From the NCBI GenBank assembly GCA_904420155.1, contig CAJFUH010000097.1, forward strand, positions 1 to 8,498: 8,498 nucleotides of DNA, in the 5' to 3' direction. Positions 6,901 through 8,498 of the stretch are shown one piece after another. This DNA is from an uncultured Clostridia bacterium (lineage in GTDB: Bacteria; Bacillota; Clostridia; Oscillospirales; Acutalibacteraceae). The notes under the pieces are model-generated. The model was given only the letters and a program-made list of their open reading frames with translations, searched no databases and was not told where the DNA came from. The number at the start of each line of letters is the position of its first letter. The first letter of the stretch is position 1. The position numbers and the translations under genes were made by a program.

Positions 6901-7474
6901 GCCAACGTTCTGGGAAAGGATGAGACCGTACAAAATCGTATAAGGTGTTGACCAGTCGAAACAGTCTCCTGTCGTCTCTTCCATTGCTGAAACAATCGGA
7001 TAATCGCCGGAAATCTTCCTCCCCCTGCTCATACAGGTCTTCCATAACCTGCTGCATCGCTTCTTCCCGAAGCAAATCCATTTCGTTGGAATCAGAAATC
7101 CGGAAATCCGGAGAAATACCCAGCTGATAAAAGTGTTCCCGGACCAGCTCGCTGCAAAAGCTGTGGATGGTGCTGATATGCGCTTGCGGTAATAGAATTT
7201 GCTGACGCTGGAGGCGGGTGTTGCCCGGATCTTCCTCCAGCATCCGGTCGATAGCCTCCGCAATGCGCTGGCGCATCTCGGCCGCCGCAGCATTGGTGAA
7301 AGTCACCACCAGAAGCCGATCTGCGTCACAAGGATGGTCGGGATCAATCAAGCGCTCGATTACCCGTTGTACCAGAACAGCGGTCTTTCCGGAACCTGCC
7401 GCCGCGGATACCAGCAGCGTACCGTCCCGGGCGGAAATCGCATCTTTCTGGGCTTTGGTCCAAACTCTTGCCAT
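3935..7474 (-). CDS. addA: Helicase-nuclease AddA subunit (RexA)
   Basis: AddA is the motor and one of two nucleases of AddAB, which resects double-strand ends and feeds RecA in recombination repair. The 1179-residue protein has superfamily 1A helicase motifs in order: Walker A AAAGSGKT (24-31), TFTNAAAAEMRQRI (58-71), STIHSFC (101-107), Walker B VDEYQDTN (398-405), GDVKQSIYRFR (426-436), LDKNFRS (467-473), VRIMSIHRSKGLEFP (766-780) and RVLYVAMTRAKENL (841-854). The C-terminal RecB-type nuclease is intact: GTALHAF with His1017, GAID with Asp1111, and DYK with Asp1124 and Lys1126. The length is close to Bacillus AddA. Start: GGAGG lies 7 nt before the ATG at 7474 and 4 nt before another at 7477; ATGATG overlaps the addB stop, so translation is coupled. 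A frame from 7522 only adds an unrelated 16-residue tail inside addB. Confidence 0.97.
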   Translation of the reverse strand: MARVWTKAQKDAISARDGTLLVSAAAGSGKTAVLVQRVIERLIDPDHPCDADRLLVVTFTNAAAAEMRQRIAEAIDRMLEEDPGNTRLQRQQILLPQAHISTIHSFCSELVREHFYQLGISPDFRISDSNEMDLLREEAMQQVMEDLYEQGEEDFRRLSDCFSNGRDDRRLFRLVNTLYDFVRSHPFPERWLEEKAAMYHPAGDAAHTLWGQTVLEYADSAILYAITLTQNALDLMEQDPKLDAAYRPAFSSDLAGLLSLQEAAQAKQWDTLSQRIRQFSFEKLKAVRGYKDDPLKGKISGNRDTVKKTLEKLSALFFASDEQCLEDIRRMAPIIEQLLSAVKRFGDVLDACKAARRIADFGDLEHWALRLLVRPTQAGFVCTEVAQELSLQFDEVMVDEYQDTNEAQDMIFRAVSQQENNLFMVGDVKQSIYRFRQAMPEIFLRRKEAYPAYDDEKKEYPAKVILDKNFRSRSGVTGAVNFVFRQLMSRQMGEMAYSQEEELVPGADYPPRDIPDVSLHILDLSCEEEQDMDVAEAGYIAGIISQMIENKFPVTENGRQRPVTYRDFCILIRNANNHAGVYAKELQLHGIPAWSDAAGAFFGTPEISVLLSFLRVIDNPVQDIPLLSILMSPIFGWSPDRLTEIRLGRQDGPLYFAVKQEAERGDESCKNFLRQMEEYRRLAAALPADRLIHHLYEQTGFLAMVQAMPEGELRLANLRLMMEYARTYEQSGYKGLSGFIRFIDRLEQQQSDLAPASILSESANVVRIMSIHRSKGLEFPVCILANCSRLFNKDRGEVLLHPTLGVGMKLWDDAMIRRYPTMPREAVALEIERAGMSEELRVLYVAMTRAKENLMMVTSLKNPARTLGKLAAQLSEVPEISPYVVRSASCFSDWILSCALRHPSGAKLREMAGALPGLMRPDENQWEIILGYPEGDFHQESAAAEEPNGPYDENLYEIWKTRLEYRYPAQELTGVPVKAAASELAGRQAHKEYAFTSRPAFLESQGMTAAEKGTALHAFIQFADYAKAAEDLSQELHRLVEKKFLTEEQAKAVDEKQAAGFFNSSLMKRMLRSPNLLREYRFTIWIPASDIQPEIPDAQAREPVLLQGAIDCAFEEDEGWVLVDYKTDRVKTADELAARYAAQLDLYAKALARCTGKPVRQRLLYSFVLGEAIALEGGL

Positions 7475-8498
7475 CATTTTTCCTCCTCTTCCAGCCGTTT
7501 CATCACCTGTTCCCGGTCCCATTTTTCCACTATGCGGGTATCTCCCCCATCTTCATGCCTGCATACCGACCGATAGGGACACCAGTCGCACGCTTCATAT
7601 TCTCCAGAGGCGGGAACCGCCGCAATATCCCCTTTTTGCAGGCTCATCGCCATTTTTACCACCAGCGATTCCATATATTTGACGATATGCCCCATTTGGG
7701 CAAAGTTTGCCACCGCATCCAGTTTTGCCGGATGCCCGTCTTTTAAGGCCACTGGGATAAAAACGCCCTGCGCCTTGTGCTCCATCCCGGAAATCACCTC
7801 CGGATCGTCCAAAACCAGCCCGCTCATCCGCAATTTTTTGTCCTGTTCTTTGATTACTTTCTCTTCCGTATCCCCTCGTTCACTGTTGATTACCGGACGA
7901 TTAGCCGGCATGTACAATACGCCTGCGGGCACCACGTTACCGTAGCGCTCCCCGCCGTTTTTCCAGATAGCCGCCAAGTACAACAGCATCTGCATATTTA
8001 ACCCGTATAAAACATCCGACAATCTAAATTCTTTGCTCCCTGTTTTATAGTCAATTACCCGCACATAGCTGTTCCCATGCCGGCGCATCACATCTACCCG
8101 GTCCACTTTTCCTTCAATTTCTACGCTCCCCCCTCCAGGCAAGGCGATCACCAAAGGCTGGATTTCACAGCCCTCCTGGATGCGCAGTTCATAATCCTCC
8201 GGCTGAAACTCGCTTTGGCTCAGTTCCCGCACAATATGCGTGAGCAGCAGTTCCGCCGTGGAGGCCAAACGGGTAAACAAAAAACGGAAACGTGGCGTTT
8301 TGTCTTCCCAGCCTCCCAAATATATCTGTACATATTCTTCCAGATACTTCTGGATTTCCTGCTTGACTTGGGCGGAAGTGAAACCCTCCCATTGCTCCGG
8401 GGTATGGCTTCTCAAGGTCTGTTCCAAAAGATAATGCATCAAACTGCCGTATTCCAAAGCGTCAAAGGCGGCGGGTTTCCTTTCTTTGGCGCGCAAGC
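7474..8498 (-). CDS. addB: Helicase-nuclease AddB subunit, C-terminal part (runs off right edge)
   Basis: About 341 C-terminal residues are visible and the frame is open at the right edge; the TTG at 8496 is internal, not a start. AddB pairs with AddA; its inactive helicase domain recognises Chi in Bacillus and its C-terminal nuclease cuts one strand. Numbering from 8496: YGSLMHYLLE (16-25) with His21, EIEGKVDRVDV (126-136) with Asp132, VIDYKTG (147-153) with the Asp-Tyr-Lys nuclease triad, and LNMQMLLYLA after it. Near the end, CDWCPYRSVC (303-312) gives the Cys-x2-Cys-x5-Cys that, with one earlier cysteine outside the window, holds the 4Fe-4S staple known in AddB. Its TGA (7476-7474) overlaps the addA start. 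Both the nuclease and the cluster ligands in view are intact. Confidence 0.95.
   Translation of the reverse strand, partial: LRAKERKPAAFDALEYGSLMHYLLEQTLRSHTPEQWEGFTSAQVKQEIQKYLEEYVQIYLGGWEDKTPRFRFLFTRLASTAELLLTHIVRELSQSEFQPEDYELRIQEGCEIQPLVIALPGGGSVEIEGKVDRVDVMRRHGNSYVRVIDYKTGSKEFRLSDVLYGLNMQMLLYLAAIWKNGGERYGNVVPAGVLYMPANRPVINSERGDTEEKVIKEQDKKLRMSGLVLDDPEVISGMEHKAQGVFIPVALKDGHPAKLDAVANFAQMGHIVKYMESLVVKMAMSLQKGDIAAVPASGEYEACDWCPYRSVCRHEDGGDTRIVEKWDREQVMKRLEEEEK

Noticed and set aside
7475..7522. N-terminal extension of AddA from an upstream start at 7522
   Set aside because: The extra residues are the addB tail read in another frame and are followed by the real GGAGG and ATGATG.
1..8498. CRISPR arrays, insertion sequences, tRNA or rRNA genes
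   Set aside because: I saw no regularly spaced repeats, transposase-like frames, or tRNA/rRNA-like sequence on either strand.

Overview
The window looks like chromosomal DNA from a Firmicute, most likely a gut-type member of the Clostridia. The basis is strong AGGAGG-type ribosome binding sites, sigmaA promoters, an infC-rpmI-rplT operon behind an attenuated leader, an AddAB (not RecBCD) recombination nuclease, and an overall base composition near 50% GC. This placement is inferred from gene content and style, not from a phylogenetic marker.

Left part (1-1991, all minus strand). A consensus promoter (TTGACA-17-TACAAT) starts a leader of about 170 nt carrying a terminator hairpin and a competing upstream segment, consistent with the known L20-controlled attenuation of this operon. 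Then come infC (starting at a rare ATT codon), rpmI (L35) and rplT (L20), closed by a strong intrinsic terminator. Beyond it, a 58-bp nested inverted repeat precedes the start of a SpoU/TrmH-family RNA 2'-O-methyltransferase gene that runs off the left edge.

Middle part (about 2065-3921, plus strand). A divergent consensus promoter with three TGTATTA-type half-sites drives a two-gene ABC exporter: an ATPase of the BcrA/LanF type, with Glu in place of the Q-loop Gln, and an overlapping six-helix BcrB-like permease. No dedicated regulator or second permease is visible. A long symmetrical hairpin ends this unit and the convergent one.

Right part (3935-8498, minus strand). addA (complete) lies downstream of addB (only its C-terminal third is in the window). 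They overlap at ATGATG and encode the helicase-nuclease that processes double-strand breaks.

Most of the window is ordinary housekeeping DNA. The points worth a second look are the infC leader, the ATT start, the operator-like array at the exporter promoter, the E-loop exporter itself, and the unexplained inverted repeat at 515-572. I see no CRISPR array, insertion sequence, tRNA or rRNA, and no convincing new system.
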